A stretch of DNA of 24,254 nucleotides from Penium margaritaceum (Eukaryota > Streptophyta > Zygnematophyceae > Desmidiales > Peniaceae): positions 601,758-626,011 of the forward strand of contig SZWC01000080.1 of the NCBI GenBank assembly GCA_023375785.1. The letters are read 5' to 3'. Below, in pieces: positions 10,831-19,780 of this stretch (within the stretch, counting starts at the first letter, position 1; each line of letters starts with the position of its first letter). A program made the translations under genes and the position numbers. The notes under the pieces were generated by a model. The model was not told the DNA's origin. It ran no database searches and saw nothing but the letters and a program-made list of their open reading frames with translations.

Positions 10831-11211
10831 AGGAGTTCGCTCTCGCCTCTCGACACTAAGTCCCTATGCCCACATTACAAGAGGAGAAAGAGCATTGAGC
10901 ATACTCGAGCTTCCAAAACATTGATATTATTGGAGCTTTCAGAGCGTATAACCTCGGTCGGGATTGGGGCTCGAGTGAGCTCCCAGCTCTGCAAGTTTAC
11001 AGATGGGAAAACTGTGGTCCAAGCAAGAAACATTCTTTTTTTTCTTCTCTCATTGTAAACTGCACATTTGACTAACATCATCCATCATTTGGAGGGATCT
11101 GATGCACAGAGGAATTCAAAACGCATTTTTTTTTCTCTTGAGGAAGCGCTTGTCTTTATTCCAATGTAACTGCGGAAGCCGTTCTGCAACAAACTATAGA
11201 GCCATAATGTA
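10831..11211. other. Spacer, nothing recognised
   Basis: A frame from 10783 to 11058 is open here, but its residues match no family I know and it begins inside the GypE right repeat. Part of this stretch may be the remainder of the GypE LTR. No RNA gene is seen. Confidence 0.35.
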
Positions 11212-11659
11212 GGGCTTCAGAATAATCATCGAAGGAGGCTGAGTGACTGCCTTAGCCATTTTGGCTGAGACGCGTCATGGCAAAAACGGACTAGGCCGTC
11301 ATATGGCACGTTAGGAAAAAATAGGAGTCTTACGCCTAATTGTTCCACGTGGCGCTGACAAGCTGGAAACGGGACCCTGGAATCATTTGAGCGGTGGAGG
11401 AGGAGTCACACAATGGATTATCCATCACAACACTCCCTTGACCATTTTCCAGCCAATGGTTTTTTTTCTTGGCTAGAGTTCAACTAGACTCTAGCCCAAA
11501 TGTTTCTCTAGAATCGGGTTCCTCGAATCACGGGCCCCCAGTCCCCAGAGTGCTCAATAAATATCTAAAGACCATTTTTACACGTATAACTGGTCTATGT
11601 GCTGCACTACTCTTTTTATATTGAAGAGTAAAGTATTGAAGGCTGTTATTCTGAAGCCC
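11212..11659. mobile_element. MITE-like unit with 14-bp terminal inverted repeats
   Basis: GGGCTTCAGAATAA (11212-11225) and TTATTCTGAAGCCC (11646-11659) are perfect reverse complements bounding 448 bp without coding capacity. Inside, GGCTAGAGT (11471-11479) and ACTCTAGCC (11488-11496) form another perfect 9-bp stem close to the centre. Just past the right end the motif is repeated, so TGAAGCCC-A-GGGCTTCA is a palindrome. This layout suits a small non-autonomous DNA transposon, but I see no convincing target duplication and cannot assign a superfamily. Confidence 0.45.
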
Positions 11660-12006
11660 AGGGCTTCAAAGCTAGACCGAATGCAACTTACACTTACCGT
11701 GATCCTTTTCCTTCCTTTTCATCCTAAAGGAATAATAATTTGACTCCTTGAACCAGTGATATAAATGTCCCTTGGTTTGTTGGTCCATTCATTGTACTCT
11801 ATTGCTAAGTAGTAAAGATGATGGGCTCAACAGTTGTATAACAATCGTGGGCTGTTTTGCGACCAAGTGTAGAACCAAAACATAGACCCTCAACATGGTC
11901 ACCTACTTCACCTCCTGTCACATGAGGGTTATCATTAATTGATTTTCTCATTGTGGTCCCATTTGTAGCCAACCTAGTTGCACCCTCGTAACTACCATTC
12001 TCCTTA
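11660..12006. other. Spacer before CopC, nothing recognised
   Basis: No family residues are visible on either strand. CopC integrase would be expected around here but is not detectable, so it is either deleted or too decayed to see by eye. Confidence 0.4.
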
Positions 12007-13125
12007 TTGTTCATGCACGCACTTGAAGGCCGCCTCCGGCCCTTACTGTCTCTGCCTCACTATGCCATGCCTACCAATTTTACTGCTCCGGTTAGCCCCT
12101 CTGGGCCCAAAAATTTATTTGTCTATTCGACGGTGATGTCGCTGGTACCACATAGCCCGCTCTTGCCTTTTTTCTTGACACTCTTGGCCTGGTGGGTATG
12201 GTGTAGCTTAACACCACACTCAGACACTCCCTTCCACCGTGTTGTTGCTACTGTTGTCTCTAATCAGGCTGTACAAAGCACCAAAATTGCAACCGCACTC
12301 GTTGCGAGTGACACCACAACACGTGCATCCGAACGGAACATTGTGTAAGAAGCTCACTCTGCTACAGATGCAGCATTCTAAGAGCGGGCTCTGTGCGAAG
12401 AGCTAGCTGCAATCGAGGAGCATGGGGTCTATGAGAGATTCAAGCGTCCACTTGGTTGAAAGGCCATCGCAACTCGTTGGATGTTTTGGAGAAAAGCGAG
12501 GTCCAATGGTTGTGTAGAGCAGTACGAGGCTCAAGTTAGGGCCAAAGGATTTTCCCAGGTGCCTGCTGTGGACTTTCATGACACCTTTGTACCTATTGGC
12601 AGGTACATCAACGCAAAGGCCTTGTTAATTCAGGTGGCTCAACGTGATTGGGAGCTTTATGAGATGGACGGAAGAATGTGTTTCTACATGGCAAGCTCAA
12701 GGAAGAGATCTATCTCATGAATTTGCCAAGGTTCGATGACAGCATACACCAATTTTGGTGCACGCCGAAAGCCTTGTACGACATAAAGCAACGATTTTTC
12801 CATTGAAGCAAGGGGGGTATCACCATACCCTAGTCTACACTGCTATAATCCTGAGTTCTCCTTCTCCAACTTTTGTCATTGTAGTGGTCTATGTCAACGA
12901 TCTCTCCATCGTGTCTCCTGACCGTTAGGATGTCTAAGCTGTGAAGGATCTTTGCCAGTCTGTGTACAAATTGAAGGATCTTTGCCTAGCTCGTGTTTTC
13001 TTGGGTATGGATGTTGAGCATGATTACCAGCGTCACGTGCTGCACGTGCATCAGGCTGGTTACATCAGGACACTGGAAGAGCGTTTTTCTAACCTCTTGG
13101 ACAAAGTTCCCCCAGCATCCATGCT
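12007..13125 (+). pseudogene. CopC reverse transcriptase (RVT_2), left part
   Basis: A frame from 12007 holds a Ser/Thr/Pro-rich linker and continues, past stops at 12346, 12379 and 12460, into copia RT: AIEEHGVYERFKRPLG, then KAIATRWMFWRK, YEAQVRAKGFSQVPAVDFHD and ALLIQVAQRDWELYEMDG (motif A region). After a frameshift, the phrase FLHGKLKEEIYLMNLP is legible near 12680-12725. The catalytic box at 12890-12901 reads YVND instead of YVDD. A third frame (12941-13125) gives FLGMDVEHD and VHQAGYIRTLEERF, the usual post-catalytic segment. It would have synthesised element cDNA; stops, shifts and YVND make it dead. It is cut at 13125 by CopB. Confidence 0.87.
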
Positions 13126-13130
13126 TATGA
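13126..13130 (+). repeat. Target-site duplication TATGA, left copy (CopB)
   Basis: TATGA directly before the CopB 5' LTR is repeated exactly at 16958-16962 directly after the 3' LTR. A 5-bp duplication is the normal signature of copia integrase. Confidence 0.95.
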
Positions 13131-13778
13131 TGATGCATAAGAGGGTGCCAGAAAGTGATAAAAACAGGTTGCTCATGTAGAATCATTTGGCACTATATGT
13201 ACACATATGATGTTTCACAAGTTCCATTGCAATCTACGGAACTCATTCTGGAGCCCGTTTGAATGAGATATGGATTTTCAAAGTTTGGAGATCATGAGTC
13301 GATTTCAAGTGATGACCAGAGAACTTTCAACACAAAAGGCGGCAAGAACTACTGACCAAGACGACTGGGAGAGGCCCTCAAGGTGGAAACATGGCTGGAA
13401 GAACTCTAGGAGACTTCAAGGAGGTAGAAATCTAATATTATTGGCCGTGCAGGTCATGGGAGACATAATTTTCATGCATGACAGGGTGACTACCGCTCAT
13501 CCCGCAAGGCTAGGAGTGTACTAGAGGACCTACTTTGACAAATTGAATCCCAGTTCTCCCTCGGCCAAATAAGGCACATAAGTGATTGTTAGAAATTTAT
13601 AAAAATATACTTCTCACTCAAGAGTCAATTCAAACATCTTCGTTCTCTCCAAACCTACATTCACTTACGTAATTTCTGTATGTGCAACCTAAAACTCCTT
13701 GTCACAAAGAGTTGGTCCTACCTAGGCGGCTCTTGGTGAGCCTGATCCCCTCCCTGACAGCTGCCCCAGTTTCCATCA
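13131..13778 (+). repeat. CopB 5' LTR
   Basis: This 648-bp LTR begins TGATG and ends CATCA, so the ends form a perfect 5-bp inverted repeat with the TG...CA rule. It is collinear with 16329-16957, with many substitutions and small indels. Shared blocks include ACTTTCAACACAAAAGGCGG and CCTAGGCGGCTCTTGGTGAG. Divergence between the LTRs is clearly larger than in CopA, so the insertion is older. Confidence 0.95.
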
Positions 13779-13779
13779 G

Positions 13780-13791
13780 TGGTATCAGAGC
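13780..13791 (+). promoter_or_regulatory. CopB primer-binding site (initiator tRNA-Met 3' end)
   Basis: TGGTATCAGAGC starts one base after the 5' LTR and is the exact complement of the plant initiator tRNA-Met 3' end, the standard plant copia primer site. Confidence 0.95.
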
Positions 13792-13877
13792 TAGAACAAG
13801 GCTCTGTCTCATCATTGACGCATTTTTTGCACCCTGCTGTGTGAGAGAGCCGTCTGTGTACTGAACATTCTACTATA

Positions 13878-14846
13878 ATGGTGATATCCGCTTCGGTGAT
13901 GGCCACCGTCAACATCGCCAAGTTTGAAGGCAAGAACTTCTTCAACTAGAGGCAAAACATGAAGATGGTATTGAAAGAGAAGGGTCTCTCAAGCCAGGTG
14001 AATGAGAAGGAGAAGGAACAAGCTGAAGGTTCTCTCTCTCCTGATGAGGCCCGTACGTACCGCGACAAGCGTGGCTGCACCCTCGCCACCATCAACCTCT
14101 ACCTTGCTGAATAGTAGCAACTCCTTGTCCGTGGCATCCTCACGCCAAAGGAGGTTTGGAAAGGGCTTGATTCCACTTATGCTTCCAATTCAATCCTCAT
14201 GAACATGCAGTTGCGCCATCGTTTTCACACTGTGAAGATGGACGAGTCCGGATCCATCTTTAGTCAATCATGGATCAACATGGTGAAGTCTCTCTCTGAC
14301 CAGCTTGCTGCGGTTGGGGACCCTGTCAAGGAGCATGTGCTTATGCTAATAATCCTCTCTGGCCTTTCTAGCAGTCTAACTCCTCTCATTGTTGCCTTGG
14401 ACTAGCGCGGTGACAAGATCTCCCTTAACGATATGGAGGAGAGCCTGCAGTTTGAGGAGGAGCGTCCCAAGGGAGAAGAAGGTGGAAGTGGACTGAACGT
14501 TGCTCTTATCTCCAACTCCGGTCATGGGGGTGGTGCTGCACCAATCAGGGGCTGTAGTGCAGGAGGAAAGAAGAAGGGATACTTCCAATACTTTAAGAAG
14601 ACGGATCATTGGGCACGTAAATGCCAAAACCAGAAGACGGGTCTTGCGTCCGGATTTGGAGCGGGAAAGCAGTCCGATACTTCTGCAAATGCAGTAGTTT
14701 GGGAGAGTGGATTCATGACCACTATTTGGATGCCGCACATCTCTGACAACACTGTCGTGTTCTCGATCATCAAGTTGCTGAGAGTTGTTTGTGGTCTACG
14801 CCCCATTGAACCTTGTCGGGTGCACATGGGGGAAAACCATGTTTAA
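13878..14846 (+). pseudogene. gag: CopB gag and start of protease, interrupted by stops
   Basis: The ATG at 13878 opens one frame that stays in register to 14846. KFEGKNFFN then stop, then RQNMKMVLKEKG, is the copia gag start F-x-G-x-N-F-x-x-W-x-x-x-M; the Trp is now TAG (13947). Further stops at 14112, 14115 and 14403 are TAG where CAG (Gln) fits. The block LTPKEVWKGLDSTYASNS and the region to 14400 are the UBN2 gag core. The zinc knuckle near 14580-14625 reads YFQYFKKTDHWARKC: its first two Cys are Tyr (TGC to TAC), while His and the last Cys remain. Near 14700 WESGFMTT takes the place of the protease DSG motif, with Glu for Asp. A TAA ends it at 14844. Confidence 0.88.
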
Positions 14847-15300
14847 ATGGTGGTTGGGGAGGGTGAGATTGTGTTTTGTGCTTTCGTTGAGGTCAAGCAC
14901 GTGGAACATCGTATGAAAGGGGTGCTCCATGTTCCAGGGCTGGTAGCTAACCTCCTCTTTTTTTCTTATCTCATCTCCAAAGGCGTGCACCTTCATGCCT
15001 TCGGATAATGGTGGCTGCACCATCTCGGCTCGTGCAGCCCGTGTGCTTGCAAAATCAAACAAGGAGGATGGTATTTACCGTCTCTATGTGGTTTCGGAGA
15101 AGGAAGCCAACTCAGTGTTGGTGGCGAGGGAGGGAAAATAGGACATTAGCCTATGGCACTGCCGAGTTGGTCACCTCCGCTTTGGCGCCATCATCTCCAT
15201 GCAGAAGATGGTCTGCGGCCTAGAGCTCAAGGGTGTGAAGTAGCCTAGTGCATCAGGTTGTGAGAGCTGCATTAGAGGGAAGCAAGCACGCTCTGCTTCC
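14847..15300 (+). pseudogene. CopB protease C-terminus and GAG-pre-integrase domain
   Basis: From 14847 the frame gives GVLHVPGLVANLLFFSYL, the protease C-terminal V-L-H-V-P-x-L-x-x-N-L-L-S motif, then a TAA at 15006. After a shift, YRLYVVSEKEAN leads to SLWHCRVGHLRFGA and CESCIRGKQARS, giving the H-x(5)-H and C-x-x-C ligands of the pre-integrase zinc domain. TAG at 15139 and at 15241 both fall on expected Gln codons. This piece would have been processed into the protease and the N-terminal part of integrase. Confidence 0.85.
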
Positions 15301-16356
15301 ATGGGGGAAGGGAGGGAGGCAGCTGAGCTTCTCTCACTCGTTCACTCTGATTTGTGTAGTCCCATGCCATCACAGTCCTTCTCCGGCAAGTTGTACTTTG
15401 TCACGTTCATTGATGACAAGTCGAGGAAGATGTGGGTGCCCTTCTTGGCTGGAAAAGATAATTTATTTTATTCTTTCAAGGTGTAGATTGCTGCTGCACA
15501 GATTGGGAGTGACAGGTGATTCAAGGTGCTTCACACTGATGGTGGAGGAGAGTACCTCTCCAACGACTTCCCCAACTTCCTCACGCACCATGGAATCAGG
15601 CATGAGGTAAACCCACATAGAACAATGTAGCTGAATTCACGAACAATATGTTCATGGAGCGTGCTTGCAGCATGCTTCAAGACGTGAAGCTCCTTCCAAC
15701 CTTTTGGACAGAAGCAGTCAACAATATTGTATACCTGAAAAAAAGGAGTTTCACATGTGTCGTGCCATTGATGACACCAGAGGAGGCGTGGACAAGATGC
15801 AAACCAATAGTAATGCACTTGAAAGTCTTGGGGTGTGGTGCATTTTGTGCACGTGCCTGCCTGCAGCCGTACCAAACTGGACGCTAAGTCAGTGAAGGCA
15901 CCCTTCCTCGGCTACAACACCATGGGATACCACCTCTACAACCTTGATGCACTCAAGATCATCCGCAACCGTGATGCGGCCTTTCAAGAGGACATGAAGG
16001 GTTGGGCTTGGAACCCTATATCTGCAGTTCCACTTGCTCTCACACTTGTACTAGAAGTGGGAGAAGAACCAGTAGCAGAATAGGGTGGTGCGGAAGATGG
16101 CGGTGATAACGGCAATGACAAAGAGGTGCAGGGAGCCGAGAAGGAGAATGAGCCAATAGCCCAACCTGATCAGGAAGAGAAGCAAAACAATCCATTACAG
16201 CTGCCACGAATGTCAGTACACCTCAATAAAGGTGCAAAGGACAACCAAGCCACTCAGAGCACACCACTTTCAGAAACTGAGGGGACTGTGCAAACTTGTG
16301 TGATTTTTATTCTTGCAAAGTGGGAGAATGATGCATATGAGGGTTCCAGAAAGTGA
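15301..16356 (+). pseudogene. CopB integrase core and C-terminal linker
   Basis: The catalytic triad can be read across two frames: VHSDLC (Asp at 15349), VLHTDGGGEYLS (Asp at 15538) and NVAEF (Glu at 15633). A single-base deletion between 15600 and 15618 shifts the frame, and another shift is near 15840. SVKAPFLGYNTMGYHLYN and then IIRNRDAAFQED (about 15895-15997) are the conserved post-core segment of copia integrase. An acidic Gln/Glu-rich linker follows and runs to the polypurine tract and into the 3' LTR (stop at 16354). Stops at 15484, 15618 and 16081 are all TAG in Gln positions. RT should follow and does not. Confidence 0.88.
16317..16328 (+). promoter_or_regulatory. CopB polypurine tract
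   Basis: AAAGTGGGAGAA immediately precedes the TG of the 3' LTR, where plus-strand DNA synthesis starts. The form ends in GGGAGAA, as does the CopA tract. Confidence 0.88.
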
Positions 16357-16957
16357 AGAAAATAAAAGGTTGCTCGATTCATGGTTGATTTTTTACAGGT
16401 TCTAACTTAATTTGCAAAACTAAATTTGGATTCCATTTGAGTGGGATATGGATTTCCAAAGTTTGGAGATCACGATTCAGGTTCAAGTGACGACCAGAAC
16501 ACTTTCAACACAAAAGGCGGCAAGAAGTTTTGACCAGGACAGCTAAGAGTGGCCTTCAAGAAGGAAAGATGACAGTAAGACCTCCAGGAGACGTTAAGGA
16601 AGGAGAATTATGAGATTATTGGCCATGAAGGTCGTGGGAGACATAATTCCCATGCATGACAAAGTGACTTCCGCTCATCCCAATAGGCTAGGAGTGTGCT
16701 AGAGGGTCCACTTTGACATAGTGAATTGCAATGCTCCCTTGGCCAAATGAAGCACACAAGGGCTTGTTAGAAAGTTGTAAATGTCTACTTTCTCACTCAG
16801 GAGTCAATTTAGACATTACTACTCTCTGAAAACCTACATATGCTTCCATAATATCTGTCTGTGCAACCTGTAGTTACCTCTCACAAACAGTTGGTCCTGC
16901 CTAGGCGGCTCTTGGTGAGCCTGATCACCTCCCTGAGGGCTGCGCCAGTTTCCACCA
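16329..16957 (+). repeat. CopB 3' LTR
   Basis: This 629-bp LTR starts TGATGCATA and ends CCACCA; the 5' copy ends CCATCA. It is collinear with 13131-13778 and about 20 bp shorter because of indels near its start. Confidence 0.95.
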
Positions 16958-16962
16958 TATGA
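16958..16962 (+). repeat. Target-site duplication TATGA, right copy (CopB)
   Basis: This is an exact match to 13126-13130. After it the CopC reading frame resumes without a shift. Confidence 0.95.
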
Positions 16963-17508
16963 CCCCCGCTAGGCAGAGGTTTCTCACGTCTGCAGATCCA
17001 CCTAGTCTAGGTGAACCTGTTGATGTCATGACTCACCTCCATGTCATTGGCTCCCTTGTCTTCCTTAAGACCACGACGCGTGCATATGCTTCCTTTCTTG
17101 TAAAATTCTTGTCATAGTCCTCACGACATCCATGCCAGCTCCATCTGGAGGCTACGCTACGTGTTCTTTAGCTTGTTGTGTCCACGCCACGTCTGGACTT
17201 GTACTTTTGCACGCAACTGTCCAAGGATGTTGACGAGGCTGAGTATGAGGCGTTGGGAGCTGGGATTTGTGAAAGAAGATGGCTTGTTTTGACTGTCGTC
17301 TACAGGTCATGGGTGTTGGTGTGTCAATCACGATGGCCTCTAGAATTCTTGTCATTCACTCATTGGGATGCCGGGATATTCGAAAGCTAATTTGACAACA
17401 TCAGCTTCAACTGACAATATTGGCTTCATGTGCTCACTGAATTTTTCTTGGTGACCTAATCTCGCGGACCATTTTCTCAGTGGTAATTTCCTTGCTTATT
17501 ACTAGCTT
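16963..17508 (+). pseudogene. CopC RT end and RNase H, right part
   Basis: This continues the frame left at 13125. HLHVIGSLVFLKTTTRAYAS (from about 17031) matches the P-Y-R-x-x-V-G-S-L-x-Y-L-x-x-T-R-P-D block. SSRHPCQLHLEATLRVL follows, matching the S-R-x-x-x-x-P-x-x-x-H-L-x-A-x-x-R-V-L-R-Y block, with a TAG at 17115 where Gln belongs. LDLYFCTQ is then followed directly by DEAEYEALGAGICERRWL (about 17232-17285), the RNase H S-T-x-E-A-E-Y-x-A-L-x-x-x-x-x-E-x-x-W-L block. The intervening D-A-D-W-A-G segment is deleted. After 17300 homology fades. CopA interrupts it at 17513. Confidence 0.82.
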
Positions 17509-17513
17509 CCTTA
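17509..17513 (+). repeat. Target-site duplication CCTTA, left copy (CopA)
   Basis: CCTTA directly before the CopA 5' LTR is repeated exactly at 24211-24215. Confidence 0.95.
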
Positions 17514-18488
17514 TGTTGTAGATTTGCCCCTCTGCATGCCCAAGTGCGGCGTCGAGAGGCGCCGACGAGCTGCCAGAGAGAGGAATTTCCTCGTCGACGG
17601 ATCTGGAGACTCGATGATTGCTCGAATCCTAAAATGGAGGATTGCCCCTGAAAGTTGACAAGTCGTTGAATCCGTTGGAAGTTGTTTCACCGGAATCGGA
17701 CTAGTAACGAGGGAGATATGGGCTTCCAAAGTTGGGGTGTGTGCGGCGGTTCTGGGAGCCGGCCGCGGTTCGACTCCCGGTGAATAATTGACCGGAACGA
17801 GTAACAAAATGCCATCTGGGGATTTTGCTCTGGAAGATCTACCGAGGCGTCCGGTGGATGATCCGCCGGATTTCAGGAGTGCAGTTTGTTACTGAGGGAC
17901 AGCCAAAATCCTGGCTCGGAGTCCGAAACTCAGTAGTACAGTTTGTTACTCGAAGACGGTCAAAATTCCGACTGGAGGCCCGCGAACAGGTTTCGACCCA
18001 CATCAATCCCCATCACCAAACTCGATGATTAACTCATCGAAACAGAACCCAAAGGCGCGAGGGGTGCCGCCACTACGCATAGGGACATCTGCGCCTCCGG
18101 AATGGCATTTTGATGGGTCCTTGATGTGTGAGGGCGCCTCGGCGGGCGACGTGGTGTGCGCCGCCGACTGAGCGGCTGATTTGGGGTGCTGCGCTTCGGA
18201 TCACGTAGCGGGAGCTACGGTGATCCGAATTGCACACGGTTTGGTGCGTTGGAGAGCTCATGACTAGCCCTAAAAATATTTAGATCATGTCCATGTTCCA
18301 AAACTAATGCAAAATCGCGTTCTTCCCTTCGCAAAAGTGACTGTCTCGCATTTGTCTTCAACTACCAGAAACATTGCGTGAGGCGACCAGAAAGCTCGCG
18401 CTTAGACTCAGAACCACCCGCACAAAACATAGCCGTGAGCACGGAGGACCCGTCGGGCCACGTTGGAACTGCATCCCGGTTTCTGACA
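17514..18488 (+). repeat. CopA 5' LTR
   Basis: This 975-bp LTR runs from TGTTGTAG to TTTCTGACA. It is collinear with 23243-24210. By eye I count about 45 substitutions, mostly transitions, plus a 12-bp indel near 18024, giving roughly 5% divergence. An A/T-rich CCTAAAAATATTTAG (18270-18284) is a possible promoter element. A long imperfect palindrome lies at 18196-18228. Confidence 0.97.
18196..18228. other. Imperfect palindrome in CopA 5' LTR
   Basis: Left arm TCGGATCACGTAGC (18196-18209) pairs with GCTAC-G-GTGATCCGA (18214-18228), giving a 14-bp stem with one bulged G and a 4-base loop. The same structure is conserved at 23915-23947 in the 3' LTR. Confidence 0.85.
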
Positions 18489-18490
18489 AA

Positions 18491-18510
18491 GGGCTGTGGG
18501 CCCACGGCCC
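18491..18510 (+). promoter_or_regulatory. CopA candidate PBS for a half initiator tRNA-Met primer
   Basis: Two bases after the 5' LTR comes GGGCTGTGGGCCCACGGCCC. There is no TGGTATCAGAGC. The complement of the anticodon arm of plant initiator tRNA-Met, as I remember it, is GGGTTATGGGCCCACCACGC. The two agree at 15 of 20 positions, including the nine-base core TGGGCCCAC. Drosophila copia and some other Ty1/copia elements are known to prime from such an internal half-tRNA. The core is nearly palindromic, so chance similarity is possible. Confidence 0.45.
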
Positions 18511-18602
18511 TGACTGGTCTACACATCACTCACGGCTTTCGCGGCGGACGGGATTGCCGTTGGGGACGACATCACCGTCAAACTCTGAGGTCCCGGAGTT
18601 GA

Positions 18603-19440
18603 AGACTGCACGATGGCGCAGAAGGGGATGCAGGCCATCCAAAAGTATGCGGCGGCCTTGGCTTTGGGCTATGGAGGTGGCACTTCGCGATCCACCTCGC
18701 GCATAAGGGTGTGTTGTAGGTCATGTTGGGAACTGAAGTCCTCGACGAAGCGACAGCGACGGAAGCGCAGAAGGAGGCCTTTGCAAAGAAGAACACGGAG
18801 GCGCTCATGGTGCTGGTGTCTGGGACGGTTGAGTCACAGTGGGGCTACTTCCAAGGTTGCAAGCTGGCAGCCGAGGCTCGGCAAAAACTTTGTACCATCC
18901 ATCAATCGAAGTCACTGGCGAATAAAATCTTTGCCATGAAGCGACTCCTGACGGTGAGAATCGAGGAGGGAGATGATGTCATCACCGCCATACAGCAGAT
19001 TGAGTCGCTCGCCTCACACTGCAACGATGTGGGGTGGAAGATCGACACGCAGCTGTAGGCGATGGCCCTCCTCATGGCCCTTCCTGACAGTTGGAGCCTT
19101 CTCATGACAGTCTTGGGAAGATGGGCAGAGGACAAGCTCACCTATGGCACGGTCGCAGAGTACATCCGCAACGAGGCAAAGCGACGGAGCTGCGGGGAGT
19201 CCTCGTCTTCCTCATCGGCCCTCGTCACCAAAATGTGTGGTGGCGGAAGTGGGGGCAAAAGAGGTGGCGGACATGGCTGCGGCAAGACGGGCGCCAAGAA
19301 GGGTGCATGCTGCAACTGCGGCAAGGAGGGCCACTGGGCCCGTGACTGCACCGAGGAGGCAAAGGCCGGCGGCAAGGACGCCAAAGGCAAGAGTGCGCTC
19401 CTCAACGGTACTCAGAACCACTACCTCAAGAAGGCTAACC
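18603..19440 (+). pseudogene. gag: CopA gag with CCHC zinc knuckle, interrupted
   Basis: One frame runs 18603-19475. LWRWHFAIHLAHKGVL then stop then VMLGTEVL fits the start of copia gag (W-x-x-x-F-x-x-x-L-x-x-x-G-x-W/L). AKKNTEALMVLVSGTVESQ and the stretch to 19200 are the UBN2-type gag core. TAG at 18717 and 19056 lie where CAG would give Gln. The zinc knuckle CCNCGKEGHWARDC (19308-19349) is intact, C-x2-C-x4-H-x4-C, after a Gly/Lys-rich basic stretch suited to RNA binding. The true start is upstream of 18603 and is lost behind a TGA at 18600. The protein would form the particle around the element RNA. Confidence 0.9.
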
Positions 19441-19780
19441 GGCGATGCCTTGACTCCGGAGCCGAGGAGCACACCTAGGTCGAGAAGGTCGGGTTCATCA
19501 ACTACACCAAGTCCAGCAAATCCATGGTAGTCGCGAACGACAAGGTCAAGCCGGCGGCTGGCCAAGGAGACATGGACGTGGAGGTGGTGGTTGGTGGCAA
19601 GCGGGTGCAGCGCGTGATAAAGAACGTGCAGCACGTACCTGGCTTGGCTGACATCCTAAGCGTCAGCTGCCTGACGGACAAGGGGTACGAGGTGCTCTTC
19701 AGGAGAAGAGGGGCAATCGTGCGGAAGGACGGTGGCGGTACGACCGTGCTGAGGCTAAGCGCGAGGGAGGCCTCTACATC
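19441..19780 (+). pseudogene. CopA aspartic protease, interrupted
   Basis: RRCLDSGAEEHT (19440-19475) carries the catalytic D-S-G-A (Asp codon 19452) with the downstream H-T. An in-frame TAG follows at 19476. The same frame continues to 19796: GDMDVEVVVGGKRVQRVI, then NVQHVPGLADILSVSCL, the copia protease C-terminal V-x-H-V-P-x-L-x-x-x-L-L-S block. Around 19745-19780 the sense frame moves by one base. This enzyme would cut the polyprotein. Only the TAG and the shift near its end break it. Confidence 0.9.

Larger units (their letters stand above)
13131..16957 (+). mobile_element. CopB: Ty1/copia element lacking RT and RNase H
   Basis: The element is 3827 bp with two LTRs, an iMet primer site at 13780, a polypurine tract at 16317-16328 and a perfect TATGA duplication. 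The internal 2550 bp encode gag, protease and a complete integrase region. The integrase-RT linker then passes straight into the polypurine tract, and no RVT_2 or RNase H block is present. It is therefore non-autonomous by deletion as well as by point stops. It sits inside the CopC pol gene in the same orientation. Most stops are TAG at expected Gln codons. Confidence 0.93.

Noticed and set aside
11805..12014. 69-codon minus-strand frame
   Set aside because: It is short, has no family resemblance, and its neighbourhood is transposon debris on the plus strand.
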